Below are positions 8,369 through 16,795 of a DNA stretch of 64,000 nucleotides, piece after piece (position 1 is the first letter of the stretch; each line of letters begins with the position of its first letter). The DNA is taken from the NCBI RefSeq assembly GCF_014699055.1, contig NZ_JACXAC010000001.1:186001-250000 (forward strand), read 5' to 3'. The DNA is from Hymenobacter armeniacus. GTDB taxonomy: Bacteria > Bacteroidota > Bacteroidia > Cytophagales > Hymenobacteraceae. The translations under genes were made by a program, and so were the position numbers. A model generated the notes under the pieces. It had not been told where the DNA came from and did no database searches. It worked only from the letters and a program-made list of their open reading frames with translations.

Positions 8369-9993
8369 AGCGGCGTGATAATGGCCCGTTTTTCCCGGCG
8401 GAAAGCCAGCAGGCGTTCGAGAGCGAATAAAAGTCCCGCGGCCAGCACCAGCCAGGGGCGCAAATCGGCCGCTTGGAAAGCAGTAGGCACTGAAGTCGTG
8501 GCCAAAGCCGCTCGCGGGCCGGCTTCGCTTCCGCGGGCAGCCGGCAGCTGCGCAGGGTCCAGCGCCCGCTGGTCGAGCGCCGCCAAGGCCTGGTCGGTTG
8601 CCGAGGTGGCCGCCACCTGAACATCGACCGGCGCCGGGCGCAAAAGCGCCAGCAGGCGGGCCGGCAAAGCTGGGTTGTCGGCCAGGTCGCTCCAGCCAGG
8701 GTTTAGACGGGTGTGCAGCCGGTACAGCGCCCCCTGGCCCAACGGCCGGACCGAAAGAACTGCCCGGCCCCGGCCATCGCGCCAGAGCGGCTGGTCGGCC
8801 GGCGCCGCGCCCTCGCCGTCGCGCCGGAGAATATGAACCGGCGCTTCGGTGGCCAGCTCCGGCACCAGCCGGGCGTCGTCGGCCACTCCCGGCGCGGCAG
8901 CTTCCTGCCAGACTTGCGCGCCGTTTTGCGCGGCCACGCGCCATTCCTCGGGCAGCGGCTCATCGGTCAGCCAAAACAGCCAGTCAGCGCCCGGGCGAGG
9001 TGGCACCGCGCTCAGCCGAATGGTTGGCGCCACCGCAAACCCCACCGCGGCGGCCCGCAGCGCTGCCTTCAGGTAGCGGGCCTCGGCTGCGTAGCCCGGC
9101 GCGGCATATAGCTCAATAACCAGCGGGGCCGCAGCAATGGTAGTCGCTGGGCCAACTCGCTCACCGTCAGCCGGCCGGGCCGGCACCAAGGCCGCCGGCT
9201 TGCCAGCGGTAGCTTGGTAGCGTAGCGGCGCCAGGCCCGGCACCCGAATTTTCTCACCGCTGCTCCGGGGCACACCTGCAGCGGCTCTCCGGAAAGTCGT
9301 CTGCAATTCCGTGCTGCGGCCAATGGTCAGGTACAGGCTGTCGCCGCGCTGAGTAGCGTCCTGCAGCCAGGCGGCGCTGGATAGGCTGGGCAGCGTCTGC
9401 CAGGTGATGCCGGAACGCAAGGCAGGGTGGGGGCCCTGCACGCTGCGTAGCGCCGCCGGCGTCAGCACGTACAAAGGCTGGCCGGCAAAGGCGTCGGCCG
9501 CCTGTTGCACGCGGGCCCAGCCGAAGCTGCCGGCCCGCGGCCCGGCGCTCAGCAAACGGGCGCTGTCGCGGGGCCCGGCCGCCTGGGCCCGCCACGCCGC
9601 CTCCGACATTTTGGGAAAGCCCGTCGTCAGCCAGCGCAGCCCGTAGCCCCGCCGCCGCAGCGAGTCCACCGTAGGCCGCAGGGTGGCCAGAGCGGGGTTG
9701 CCCAGCACCTCGGGGCTCAGCAGCACCTGGCCCCGGCCGCGCGGCCGCGCGCTTTGCCACACCGGGCCGGCCAGCGCCAGTGCCAGCACCGCCAGCAGCG
9801 CGGCCCGCAGCAGCAGCAGCCCAAGCTGCTCCAGCCTCAGGTTGCGCAGGCGGCGGTTGGCGCCCGCGGCCAGCCAGCGCAGGCTGCCCACCGGCACCTC
9901 GCGGCCCGGCCGGCGGTTCCACAAGTGGATGGCCACCGGCACCAGCAAGCCCAGCAAAGCCAGCAACGCAGAAGGGGTGAGCAGGGTGAGCAA
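8365..9993 (-). CDS. BatA-domain membrane protein
   Basis: A 542-residue protein that opens with the BatA N-terminal domain: MLTLLTPSALLALLGLLVPV, then IHLWNRRPGREVPVGSLRWL, then a second membrane segment LLLRAALLAVLALALAGPVW at about residues 61-80. This two-helix opening is diagnostic of BatA / aerotolerance-regulator N-terminal proteins. The middle is a soluble region without a recognisable MIDAS (DxSxS) von Willebrand motif. A third membrane segment (WLVLAAGLLFALERLLAF) lies near the C-terminus. It follows the DUF58 gene by 75 bases and overlaps the DUF4175-like gene by 4 bases. In the classical bat operon BatA carries a VWA domain; here that role may be taken by the separate DUF58 protein. 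Confidence 0.8.
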   Translation of the reverse strand: MLTLLTPSALLALLGLLVPVAIHLWNRRPGREVPVGSLRWLAAGANRRLRNLRLEQLGLLLLRAALLAVLALALAGPVWQSARPRGRGQVLLSPEVLGNPALATLRPTVDSLRRRGYGLRWLTTGFPKMSEAAWRAQAAGPRDSARLLSAGPRAGSFGWARVQQAADAFAGQPLYVLTPAALRSVQGPHPALRSGITWQTLPSLSSAAWLQDATQRGDSLYLTIGRSTELQTTFRRAAAGVPRSSGEKIRVPGLAPLRYQATAGKPAALVPARPADGERVGPATTIAAAPLVIELYAAPGYAAEARYLKAALRAAAVGFAVAPTIRLSAVPPRPGADWLFWLTDEPLPEEWRVAAQNGAQVWQEAAAPGVADDARLVPELATEAPVHILRRDGEGAAPADQPLWRDGRGRAVLSVRPLGQGALYRLHTRLNPGWSDLADNPALPARLLALLRPAPVDVQVAATSATDQALAALDQRALDPAQLPAARGSEAGPRAALATTSVPTAFQAADLRPWLVLAAGLLFALERLLAFRREKRAIITPL

Positions 9994-10068
9994 GGCGAAA
10001 AGGGAAGGTGTAGAAGGTAGGAAAGTAGCGCTTGGCCAAACGGATTTCGGCCGAATCGGGGCCCATCG

Positions 10069-10941
10069 CTACGTGGCATTGCGGCGGCGCAGAAACTCGC
10101 GCATGGCGCCGTCCAGCGGTTGGGACGTATTGAGTAAGTGGTAATCGAATCCCTGACGGCGGGCGGTTTGGGCGGTTTCGCGCAGCCAGTGCTGCAGCTG
10201 TTGCAGGTAGGCCGCGCGCTGCTGGTCGGCATCAAGCTGAATGGTTTGGTTACTTTCTAAATCTCTGAAAGTAATCGGGCCTTTGTAGCTGAATGAAAGC
10301 TCGTTATGAGCTGCTGCATGCAGCAGCAAGACGTCGCCGCTCACGGCCCGCAGGCGGGTGAGCAGGGCTTGGATTTCGCCGGTTTCCTCGTACAGGTCGC
10401 TCACGCACACTGTGAGGGCCCGCTGCCGCCGGGCCGTGAGCGGGGCCAGGGTAGCCGCGTCGGGGAAGTGGCCGGCGGCCGTGGCCGTTTCGAGGGCGTG
10501 GTAGAGGCGCGGGAGCTGGCGGGCGTCGGCGCGGGGCGGCAAGTGGCGCAGGCCGGCAGGGCTTAGCACGGTCAGCCCCACGGCGTCGCCCTGCTGGGTG
10601 GCCAGGTAGGCCAGCGCGGCCAGCAGCAGCCGGGCATAGTCGAGCTTGGTGAGGCCGTTGTCGTCGCGGTGGTTCATGCTGGCGCTGGCGTCCAGCAGCA
10701 GGTGCACCGTCAGGCTGGTGTCGACCTCCGACTCGCGCAGGTAGTACCGGTCCGAGCGCGCCGCCAGGCGCCAGTCGAGGCGGCGCAGGTCGTCGCCGGG
10801 CTGGTAGGGGCGGTACTGGCTGAACTCCATGCCCGCGCCGTGGCGGCGACTGGCGTGCGCGCCGTTGAGGAAGCCCTCGGCCGCTTGCCGGGCGGCCAGG
10901 GACAAGTTGCGCAAGCCGTGCAGGAGTTCGGGAGACAGCAT
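10069..10941 (-). CDS. DUF58 (von Willebrand-like) protein
   Basis: A 290-residue DUF58 protein. The family signature is clear: GMEFSQYRPYQPGDDLRRLD near residues 38-57, followed by WRLAARSDRYYLRESE and then a metal-site-like motif LLLDASASM (DxSxS) at about 80-88. DUF58 proteins pair with MoxR ATPases and are thought to work as VWA-type adaptors in metal-centre or envelope maturation. No signal peptide or membrane helix is seen, so it should be cytoplasmic. I chose the ATG at 10941; an in-frame TTG at 10986 would add 15 residues. The MoxR gene ends 74 bases upstream and the BatA-like gene starts 75 bases downstream. Confidence 0.88.
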   Translation of the reverse strand: MLSPELLHGLRNLSLAARQAAEGFLNGAHASRRHGAGMEFSQYRPYQPGDDLRRLDWRLAARSDRYYLRESEVDTSLTVHLLLDASASMNHRDDNGLTKLDYARLLLAALAYLATQQGDAVGLTVLSPAGLRHLPPRADARQLPRLYHALETATAAGHFPDAATLAPLTARRQRALTVCVSDLYEETGEIQALLTRLRAVSGDVLLLHAAAHNELSFSYKGPITFRDLESNQTIQLDADQQRAAYLQQLQHWLRETAQTARRQGFDYHLLNTSQPLDGAMREFLRRRNAT

Positions 10942-11015
10942 GAGGTAGCGCAAACTTTTAGTCCGCGAATCAGGGATTGAATGCAAAGACGCTTACTTGG
11001 GCCTGAAAGTCCGCG

Positions 11016-11993
11016 CTACACCTTCACTGCTTTCAGCAGCTCCGCCACAGCGTCGTCGGCCGTCAGGTTCTCCGCTTCGGCGTTGAAGTTGAGCAGCACC
11101 CGGTGGCGCAGCACGGGCGGCGCCAGCGTCCGGATGTCCTCCAGCGTGGCGGCAAAGCGGCCGTGCAACAGGGCCCGCGCCTTGGCGCAGAGGATGAGCG
11201 CCTGCCCGGCCCGCGGCCCCGCGCCCCAGCGTCCATACGCCTTAATAAAGGCCACTTCCGACGTGGCCGGCCGCGTGGCCCGCACCAGCCGGTTCACGAA
11301 GTCCATGAGCTCGGGGCTGAGGCTGACCTGCCGCACCAGCGCCTGCAGCGCCCGAATGTCGGCCCCGCCCAGCACTGGCGAAACCGGCTGCCCCGCCGCG
11401 CCCGTGGTGCCGCGCAGCACCGCCAGCTCCTCGTCGGCCGTGGGGTAGCCAATGCGCACATAGAGCAGAAACCGGTCAAGCTGGGCTTCGGGCAGCGGGT
11501 AAGTGCCGCTTTGCTCGATGGGGTTTTGGGTGGCCAGCAGGAAGAAGGGCTTGGGCAGCGCGTGCTCGGTACCGGCGTAGGTCACGTGGCCTTCCTGCAT
11601 GGCTTCGAGCAAGGCGGCCTGCGTCTTGGGCGGCGTGCGGTTAATTTCATCGGCCAGCACCAGGCTGGCAAAAATGGGCCCGGGGTTGAACTTGAAGGAG
11701 CGGCGGCCCGTGCCGTGGTCTTCCTCCAGCACCTCGGTGCCCAGGATGTCGGTCGGCATCAGGTCGGGCGTGAACTGGATGCGGCGGAAGGGCAGGTCGG
11801 TGGCCGCCGCCAGGGTGCGCACCAGCAGCGTTTTGGCCAGGCCGGGCACGCCTTCGAGCAGGGCATGGCCGCCGGCCAGCAGGGCCACCAGCACTTCGTC
11901 GAGCACGGTTTCCTGGCCCACGATGACCTTGGCAATCTCGGCCTTAAGGACGGGCAGCTTGGCCAGGAGGGCGTTTACTTCTTGTTCGGTCAT
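11016..11993 (-). CDS. MoxR family AAA+ ATPase
   Basis: A 325-residue AAA+ ATPase of the MoxR class. Walker A is GVPGLAKT at residues 48-55, Walker B is LVLADEINR with Asp115-Glu116, sensor 1 is FFLLATQNPIEQSGTYPLPEAQ in outline (ATQNPIE), and the C-terminal lid region follows. MoxR ATPases act as chaperones that, with VWA or DUF58 partners, activate target proteins or complexes. The partner is probably the DUF58 protein encoded immediately downstream. A palindromic repeat (12019-12130) separates this gene from the DUF4159 gene upstream. Confidence 0.93.
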   Translation of the reverse strand: MTEQEVNALLAKLPVLKAEIAKVIVGQETVLDEVLVALLAGGHALLEGVPGLAKTLLVRTLAAATDLPFRRIQFTPDLMPTDILGTEVLEEDHGTGRRSFKFNPGPIFASLVLADEINRTPPKTQAALLEAMQEGHVTYAGTEHALPKPFFLLATQNPIEQSGTYPLPEAQLDRFLLYVRIGYPTADEELAVLRGTTGAAGQPVSPVLGGADIRALQALVRQVSLSPELMDFVNRLVRATRPATSEVAFIKAYGRWGAGPRAGQALILCAKARALLHGRFAATLEDIRTLAPPVLRHRVLLNFNAEAENLTADDAVAELLKAVKV

Positions 11994-12018
11994 TCGGTTA
12001 TCGGGAGAGGAAAAGGCA

Positions 12019-12130
12019 CGTCATGCTGAGCGTAGCCGAAGCATCTTGCGTGTGGTAGTAATTCAATTTTCACAACATCTGTGATTTAGTGATGGCACGC
12101 GAGATGCTTCGGCTACGCTCAGCATGACGT
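12019..12130. repeat. Palindromic intergenic repeat, family 1 (copy a)
   Basis: Left arm GTCATGCTGAGCGTAGCCGA followed by AGCATCT, right arm its reverse complement (AGATGCTTCGGCTACGCTCA then GCATGAC), with about 55 unrelated bases between. It lies between the DUF4159 and MoxR genes of one minus-strand cluster. The same arms recur at seven other places in this window. Confidence 0.9.
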
Positions 12131-12141
12131 TTGCCCGTCAT

Positions 12142-12837
12142 TCACGTCAAGGCATACAGCAGGATGTTCACCCCAAACTTGGTGTTGTCTTCGGCCAGAA
12201 AGCGCTTGTTGCGAAAGTCGTAGTCCCACTCGCAGCCGTAGTCTTTGTTGGAATACAGCACGCCGATTCGGCCCTTGATTTCGATGGCTTTGAGGTAGTC
12301 GTGCACCAGGTCGTCGCCCCAGCCGTTCAGCTCAAAGCCGGTATTGGGCGGGCCGTCTTTGAAGGTGAAAAACTGCGAGTAAATCGGGTGGGTTTTGGGG
12401 ATTTTCTTGAGGGCGCCGGCGCCGAAACACTGCCGCATCTGCTCCTCAAAGGAGCGGGCAAACAGGCCGTCGATGTCGTGGTTGCAGTCGTCCACAAACA
12501 CGAAGCCACCGTTGCGCACGTACTGGGTAAAGTTCTGTTTTTCAGCGCTTGAAAACTGCACCAGCCGGTGGCCGCTCAGGTAGCAGAAAGGGTAGTTGAA
12601 CAGCTCGGGGCTGTCAAGCGCCACCACTTTTTCCTTGGGGTCGACGGGCACGGTGGTGTACTGCACCAGCGAGTGCAGCAGGTTGGCGGGCATGCGCTCG
12701 TCCACCGCGTCCCAGTCGCCGGAGTGGTACTTCAGGCGCACAAAAGTGAAAGGGGCAGCGGGCACAGAATGCAGTAGCTGAAAAAGGGTGTAATGGACTG
12801 GCACTGAAGCCGGAGCGGAAAGGCCGCGCGCCAACAA
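12142..12837 (-). CDS. DUF4159 domain protein
   Basis: A protein of up to 231 residues. The DUF4159 features are clear: FTFVRLKYHSGDWD near residue 31, then LFNYPFCYLSGHRLVQFS, an RNGGFVFVDDCNHDIDGLF segment, GIGVLYSNKDYGCEWDYDF-type text near the end and a final KFGVNILLYALT. DUF4159 has a glutamine-amidotransferase-like flavodoxin-type fold and is repeatedly found with MoxR, DUF58 and BatA genes; the reaction is not known. The start is uncertain: TTG at 12837 gives the full frame, while GTG at 12804 gives 220 residues, and no ATG precedes the conserved core. It is probably the first gene of the minus-strand cluster, separated from MoxR by a palindromic repeat. Confidence 0.8.
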   Translation of the reverse strand: MLARGLSAPASVPVHYTLFQLLHSVPAAPFTFVRLKYHSGDWDAVDERMPANLLHSLVQYTTVPVDPKEKVVALDSPELFNYPFCYLSGHRLVQFSSAEKQNFTQYVRNGGFVFVDDCNHDIDGLFARSFEEQMRQCFGAGALKKIPKTHPIYSQFFTFKDGPPNTGFELNGWGDDLVHDYLKAIEIKGRIGVLYSNKDYGCEWDYDFRNKRFLAEDNTKFGVNILLYALT

Positions 12838-12925
12838 GGAATAATTCCCACTCGTACTACGTTGGAAACAACCGCTGGTGGAATTCCATCGGCCCGTATT
12901 CTACGCTCTCGTTATGCATTTTGCT

Positions 12926-13555
12926 ATGAAAAAGCTCCTCGTTATTGGTCTGTTAACCTTATTCATCACGCCCTTCGCGCACGCCCAGTTTGGGGTGAAG
13001 GGCGGCCTGAACGTGGCCGAGCTCACGGGTCGCGACGGCGAAAGCGCTTCGTACAAAGCCTTTTACCACGTTGGTGTCTTCTACCAAGCCCACTTGCTGG
13101 GGCCACTTTCCATTCAGCCCGAAGTGCAGTACTCGCTGCAGGGCGGCAATCTGAAATCGGCTTTCACCAACTACGACAGCCAGCTGCACTACCTCACGGT
13201 GCCCATCTTGGCCAAGCTCACCGTGGGGCCGGTCTTCGTAGAAGGCGGGCCGCAGTTTGGCGTGCTGCTCAATGCCGACCAGTCGGGCAACATGCAGGTG
13301 GGCCTGGCCGAAGACGGCACGCCCGCCTACGGCAACGTGTCGCGTCCGGCCACGGGCAGCTTCAAGCGCGGCGACTTCAGCCTGGTGGGCGGCGCCGGCC
13401 TCAAACTGGCTTCCAACTTCTCGCTGGGCGCCCGGCTGGTGGCCGGCCTCAACGACATCAACGACGTGCAGAACCTGTCCGGCATCAACGACCCGCGCCT
13501 GCAAAACCGCGTGTACCAGGTATACGCGGCCTTCCAGTTCGGCGGCGGGAAATAA
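12926..13555 (+). CDS. Outer-membrane beta-barrel (porin family) protein
   Basis: A 209-residue protein with a classical signal peptide (MKKLLVIGLLTLFITPFAHA|Q). The mature part starts FGVKGGLNVAEL and continues with alternating amphipathic strands (FYHVGVFYQAHLLGPLSIQP, YLTVPILAKLTVGPVFVEGG, PQFGVLL) that match the small outer-membrane beta-barrel (PF13568-like) family of Bacteroidota. The protein ends in a strand with a terminal aromatic segment (VYAAFQFGGGK). Role beyond barrel formation is unknown. The start chosen (12926) gives the signal peptide directly; 12914 would add four residues. It converges with the pmbA gene at a shared hairpin. Confidence 0.85.
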   Translation: MKKLLVIGLLTLFITPFAHAQFGVKGGLNVAELTGRDGESASYKAFYHVGVFYQAHLLGPLSIQPEVQYSLQGGNLKSAFTNYDSQLHYLTVPILAKLTVGPVFVEGGPQFGVLLNADQSGNMQVGLAEDGTPAYGNVSRPATGSFKRGDFSLVGGAGLKLASNFSLGARLVAGLNDINDVQNLSGINDPRLQNRVYQVYAAFQFGGGK

Positions 13556-13585
13556 GCAGCGTGGACTCGGTCCAGTCCACGCTGC
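13556..13585. terminator. Bidirectional hairpin between convergent genes
   Basis: A perfect 12-bp stem (GCAGCGTGGACT / AGTCCACGCTGC) with a 6-base loop lies exactly between the stop codons of the porin-like gene (plus) and the first pmbA gene (minus). There is no long T run; TTCTTAT follows on the plus side. Confidence 0.75.
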
Positions 13586-13589
13586 GTTC

Positions 13590-14924
13590 TTATACCGCGT
13601 CGGAGAGGCTGGTGAAGGTGAAGTCCCGGATTTTGAGCGGCGGAATCAGATTGCCGCCCAGGCGCACCGGCTTGCCGATGGCTTCCAGGTTGTTGAGCAT
13701 GATGACCGGGCTCTCGTTGAAGCGGAAGTTCTTGATGGGGAACTTGATTTGGCCGTTCTCGATGTAGAACGTGCCGTCGCGGGTCAGGCCGGTATACAGC
13801 AGCGTCTGCGGGTCGACGGGGCGGATGTACCACAGGCGAGTCACCAAGATGCCTTTGGCCGTGCCCTTGATGAGGTCGGCCGTGCTTTGGGTGCCGCCTT
13901 CCATTATCCAGCCGCCGGGCGGGGGCAGGTCCGGAATGCCGGCCTTCTGGGCCCAGTAGCGCGAGGAGTAGAGGTTCTTCACCACGCCCTTTTCAATCCA
14001 GGTCACGCGTTTTTGCGGGCGGCCGTCGCCGGCAAAGGTGATGTCCGGAATCTCGGCGTTCATCGGGTCCGAGTAAATCGTCACCCGCTCGTCGAACAGC
14101 TTTTCACCCTTCTTGTTGCCGCCGCCCTTCTTGCTCAGGAAGCTGCGGCCTTCGTCGGCTGAGCGCGCGTCGAGGCTGCCCATGAGCACGGCCATCAGCG
14201 AGGTGTCGACGTTGGAGAGCAGTGCGTTGGGCTCGAGAATGACGGTGTACTTGCCGGGCTCCAGCGCCTTGGCGTTGACCGACGACGACGCCTTTTCGGC
14301 CGCGATGCGGGTCAGCCGGGCCGCGTCGAACTTGCTGGCGTCGGTGTAGTCGGCGGCGGCGTAGCCCGAGCCTTTGCCGTCGGGCGTGCGCACCGTCACG
14401 CTAAACTCCACGTTGGTGTACTGCTGGTAGGCTTCGAGGCCCTTGCTGTTGCGCTTGGCCACGAAGCCCGCCATGTCTTCCAGAAAGCCGGCCGACGTCA
14501 CCTTGCGCTGGTCGCAGAGCGCCGTGCTGGCGCCCACCTGCCGGGCCCGGTAGTCGGGGTCGATGGCGGCGGTGCTGGCCGCAAACGCCTTGGTGCTTTC
14601 GGTGTATTGCTGCGGGCCCAGCAGGGGCATGTACTCGGGGCTTTCGGGCGCGAGCTTGGCAATTTCTTCGGCCCGCTGCACGCAGCGGCGCAGGGTGGCG
14701 TCGTCGAACTCGTTGCAGGTGGCGGTGCCGCTTTTTTTGCCGAAGTAGCTCGTCACCACCAGCGACACGTTGTCGAGGGCGCCGGCCGTGCTGATGGTGT
14801 TGCGGGCCGAGCGCACGTTGCCGCCGGTTCGGCCGTTGAGGGTGGCGTCGCACTCGTCGGCCGTGCTAAAGCTCAACACCTTTTTGAGGATGGTCTGGGC
14901 TTCGTCTTTAGAAAGAATGGGCAT
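13590..14924 (-). CDS. pmbA: PmbA/TldE-type subunit of TldD/TldE peptidase, copy 1
   Basis: A 444-residue member of the TldD/PmbA family. It lacks the HExxxH zinc motif, as expected for the PmbA (TldE) subunit. Conserved features are the N-terminal DECDATLNGRTGGNVRSARN segment, the central GLTRDG / FYIENGQIKFPIKNFRFNES run near the C-terminus, and the last helix-strand with VRLGGNLIPPLKIRDFTF. With its TldD partner, encoded directly upstream on the same strand, it would form a heterodimeric metallopeptidase that degrades or matures unfolded peptides (known in E. coli for microcin B17 and CcdA). The start MPILSKDEAQTILKK corresponds to the start of copy 2. It differs from copy 2 in having 132 bases, occupied by a palindromic repeat, between it and tldD. 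Confidence 0.9.
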   Translation of the reverse strand: MPILSKDEAQTILKKVLSFSTADECDATLNGRTGGNVRSARNTISTAGALDNVSLVVTSYFGKKSGTATCNEFDDATLRRCVQRAEEIAKLAPESPEYMPLLGPQQYTESTKAFAASTAAIDPDYRARQVGASTALCDQRKVTSAGFLEDMAGFVAKRNSKGLEAYQQYTNVEFSVTVRTPDGKGSGYAAADYTDASKFDAARLTRIAAEKASSSVNAKALEPGKYTVILEPNALLSNVDTSLMAVLMGSLDARSADEGRSFLSKKGGGNKKGEKLFDERVTIYSDPMNAEIPDITFAGDGRPQKRVTWIEKGVVKNLYSSRYWAQKAGIPDLPPPGGWIMEGGTQSTADLIKGTAKGILVTRLWYIRPVDPQTLLYTGLTRDGTFYIENGQIKFPIKNFRFNESPVIMLNNLEAIGKPVRLGGNLIPPLKIRDFTFTSLSDAV

Positions 14925-14960
14925 GAGTTGATGTGCTGATTTGTTGATGAGGTTCAGGCC

Positions 14961-15048
14961 GTCATACTGAGCTTGTCGAAGCATCTCTCCCGCGCAAGTA
15001 TTCAGTTACTTACCACAGGCGAGATGCTTCGCTGCGCTGTGCATGACG
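14961..15048. repeat. Palindromic intergenic repeat, family 1 (copy b)
   Basis: Arms GTCATACTGAGCTTGTCGAA / GCATCT and GAGATGCTTCGCTGCGCTGT / GCATGAC. It fills the 132-base gap between tldD copy 1 and pmbA copy 1; the second pair has only 13 bases at the same place. Confidence 0.88.
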
Positions 15049-15056
15049 TTGAGGAG

Positions 15057-16709
15057 TTAGCCGAGTTTGCGGGCGGTGTTGATGACGTTGACGCCGTTGA
15101 AGCGCGTGGTGGCCGAGCCGTGGCTCACGGCCGAGCTTTGGGAGGGCTGGCCCTTGCCGTCGTTGAAGGCGCCGAACAAGCGGTAGTCGGACTCGTCGCA
15201 GATGGCGGCGCAGGAATTCCAGAACTCCTGCGTGTTGGCCTGGTAGGCCACGTCCTCGAGCATGCCCGTAATCTGGCCCTTCTCAATGGCGTAGAACACC
15301 TGCCCGCCGAACTGGAAGTTGTAGCGCTGCTGGTCGATGGAGAAGGAACCGTTGCCGGCGATGTAGATGCCCTTATCAACGCCTTTAATAAGCTCGTCGA
15401 CGCTGAGCTTGGCCTTGCCGGGCTGCAGGCTCACGTTGGGCATGCGCTGGAACTGCACGTCCTGCCACGACTGCGAGTAGCAGCAGCCGTCCGATTCCTT
15501 CTGGCCCACGATGTGGGCCTGGTCGCGAATCTTTTCGTAGTCGACGAGTTTGCCGTCCTTGATGAGGTCCCAACGTTTGGTTTTGACGCCTTCGTCGTCG
15601 TAGCCCACGGCCCCGAGCGAGCCGGGCTGCAGCTTGTCGGCCACGATGTTGACCAGCTTCGAGCCGTAGGGGATGCCCTTGGCCTTCCACTCCAAGGTAG
15701 CAAAGCTGGTGCCGGCGTAGTTGGCCTCGTAGCCCAGCACGCGGTCGAGCTCCAGCGGGTGGCCCACCGATTCGTGGATGGTCAAGCCCAGGTGGTGGGG
15801 GTCCAGCACGAGGTCATATTTGCCCGGCGTCACGGACTTCGCCGTCAGCTTTTCCTTCACCTGTTTGGCCGCGGCGGCCACGTCTTCCAGCATGTCGTAG
15901 CTGTTCTTGTAGCCCACCACGTTCGAGCCCGCGGGGCCGGCTACCTTGTCGGCTGCCTTGGCCGAGAGGTATTCGTAGCCCAGGCCCATGGGCGAGCTCA
16001 GCGACTGCCGGGAGCGGAACTTGCCGCTGGCCCGGTCGATGGCCGTGACGCTGAACGTGGGGTAAATCCGGTGAATGTCCTGGTCGATGTAGGAACCGTC
16101 GGTGCTGGCAAAGTACTTCTGCTCGTTCACCTGGAACAGGGCCGAGTTAATGAAATTCACGCCCAGGTCCAGGGCTTTGGCGTTGACGCCCAGCAGCAAA
16201 TCTACTTTGTCCTTAATCGGGACTTCAAACGCGTTTTGCTGGATGGGGGCTTTCCAGGCCACTTCGCCGTGGCCTTTTTCGGGCGCCAGCTGCACCTTCT
16301 CTTTTTGCACTTTCGAGTTGGCCTTGGCAATCTGCACGGCCAGCTGCGCGGCTTTCGCAATGCCGGCTTCGGTCACGGTGTTGGTGGCGGCAAAGCCCCA
16401 GGTGCCGTTGGCGATTACGCGCACGCCCACGCCGTAGCTCTCCGTGCTGGCGATGTTCTGCACCTGCTTCTCGCGGGTGAAGATGCCCTGGTTGAGGTAG
16501 CGGCCAATGCGCACGTCGGCGTAGGAGGCCCCGGCGGCTTTGGCCGCGTTCAGGCCGGCGTCGGCCAAGCGTTTTTTCTGGGCGGCATCGGCGCCCGGCT
16601 CCAGCAGGCGGGCCGGGTCCACAAGGTCGCCGGCGAAACCCGGAAAGCTGGGTAAGAACAGGGCGCCGGCCGCCAGGCCGGAAATTCCCACAAAGTCGCG
16701 ACGTTTCAT
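15057..16709 (-). CDS. tldD: TldD-type metallopeptidase with Tat-like signal, copy 1
   Basis: A 550-residue TldD family protein. The zinc motif HESVGH is at residues 312-317, inside LGLTIHESVGHPLELDRVLG. The N-terminus MKRRDFVGISGLAAGALFLP carries a twin-arginine-like motif (K-R-R-D-F-V) and a hydrophobic stretch, as in Tat export signals, whereas E. coli TldD is cytoplasmic. The C-terminal end (MPNVSLQPGK, GNGSFSIDQQRYNFQFGGQV, SHGSATTRFNGVNVINTARK) is typical. It should be the catalytic partner of the PmbA protein encoded downstream. Long tracts are almost identical in DNA to the second copy at 18129-19781, which suggests recent gene conversion. Confidence 0.92.
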   Translation of the reverse strand: MKRRDFVGISGLAAGALFLPSFPGFAGDLVDPARLLEPGADAAQKKRLADAGLNAAKAAGASYADVRIGRYLNQGIFTREKQVQNIASTESYGVGVRVIANGTWGFAATNTVTEAGIAKAAQLAVQIAKANSKVQKEKVQLAPEKGHGEVAWKAPIQQNAFEVPIKDKVDLLLGVNAKALDLGVNFINSALFQVNEQKYFASTDGSYIDQDIHRIYPTFSVTAIDRASGKFRSRQSLSSPMGLGYEYLSAKAADKVAGPAGSNVVGYKNSYDMLEDVAAAAKQVKEKLTAKSVTPGKYDLVLDPHHLGLTIHESVGHPLELDRVLGYEANYAGTSFATLEWKAKGIPYGSKLVNIVADKLQPGSLGAVGYDDEGVKTKRWDLIKDGKLVDYEKIRDQAHIVGQKESDGCCYSQSWQDVQFQRMPNVSLQPGKAKLSVDELIKGVDKGIYIAGNGSFSIDQQRYNFQFGGQVFYAIEKGQITGMLEDVAYQANTQEFWNSCAAICDESDYRLFGAFNDGKGQPSQSSAVSHGSATTRFNGVNVINTARKLG

Positions 16710-16795
16710 TGAAGGGTACTGAAGTGATGAAGGAGTGGCGAGCCGAAGCAGCGCAAGGCCCTGGCTAAAGTAGCGGTGAGAACCGACGGGTTGCT

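Noticed and set aside
8369..8944. Upstream extension of the DUF4175-like frame
   Set aside because: It lies within the BatA-like gene, is Arg/Ala/Gly-rich, and the overlapping ATGA at 8365-8368 is the natural start.
10995..11020. Possible fragment of repeat family 3 (AAAGTCCGCGCTACA) at the end of the MoxR gene
   Set aside because: Only about 15 bases match, they include the MoxR stop codon, and no inverted partner of comparable quality is present.
14973..16655. 560-codon open frame on the plus strand
   Set aside because: It is antisense to the first tldD gene. High GC leaves long open frames opposite real genes; composition (Val/Gly/His-rich) and lack of any family argue against it.
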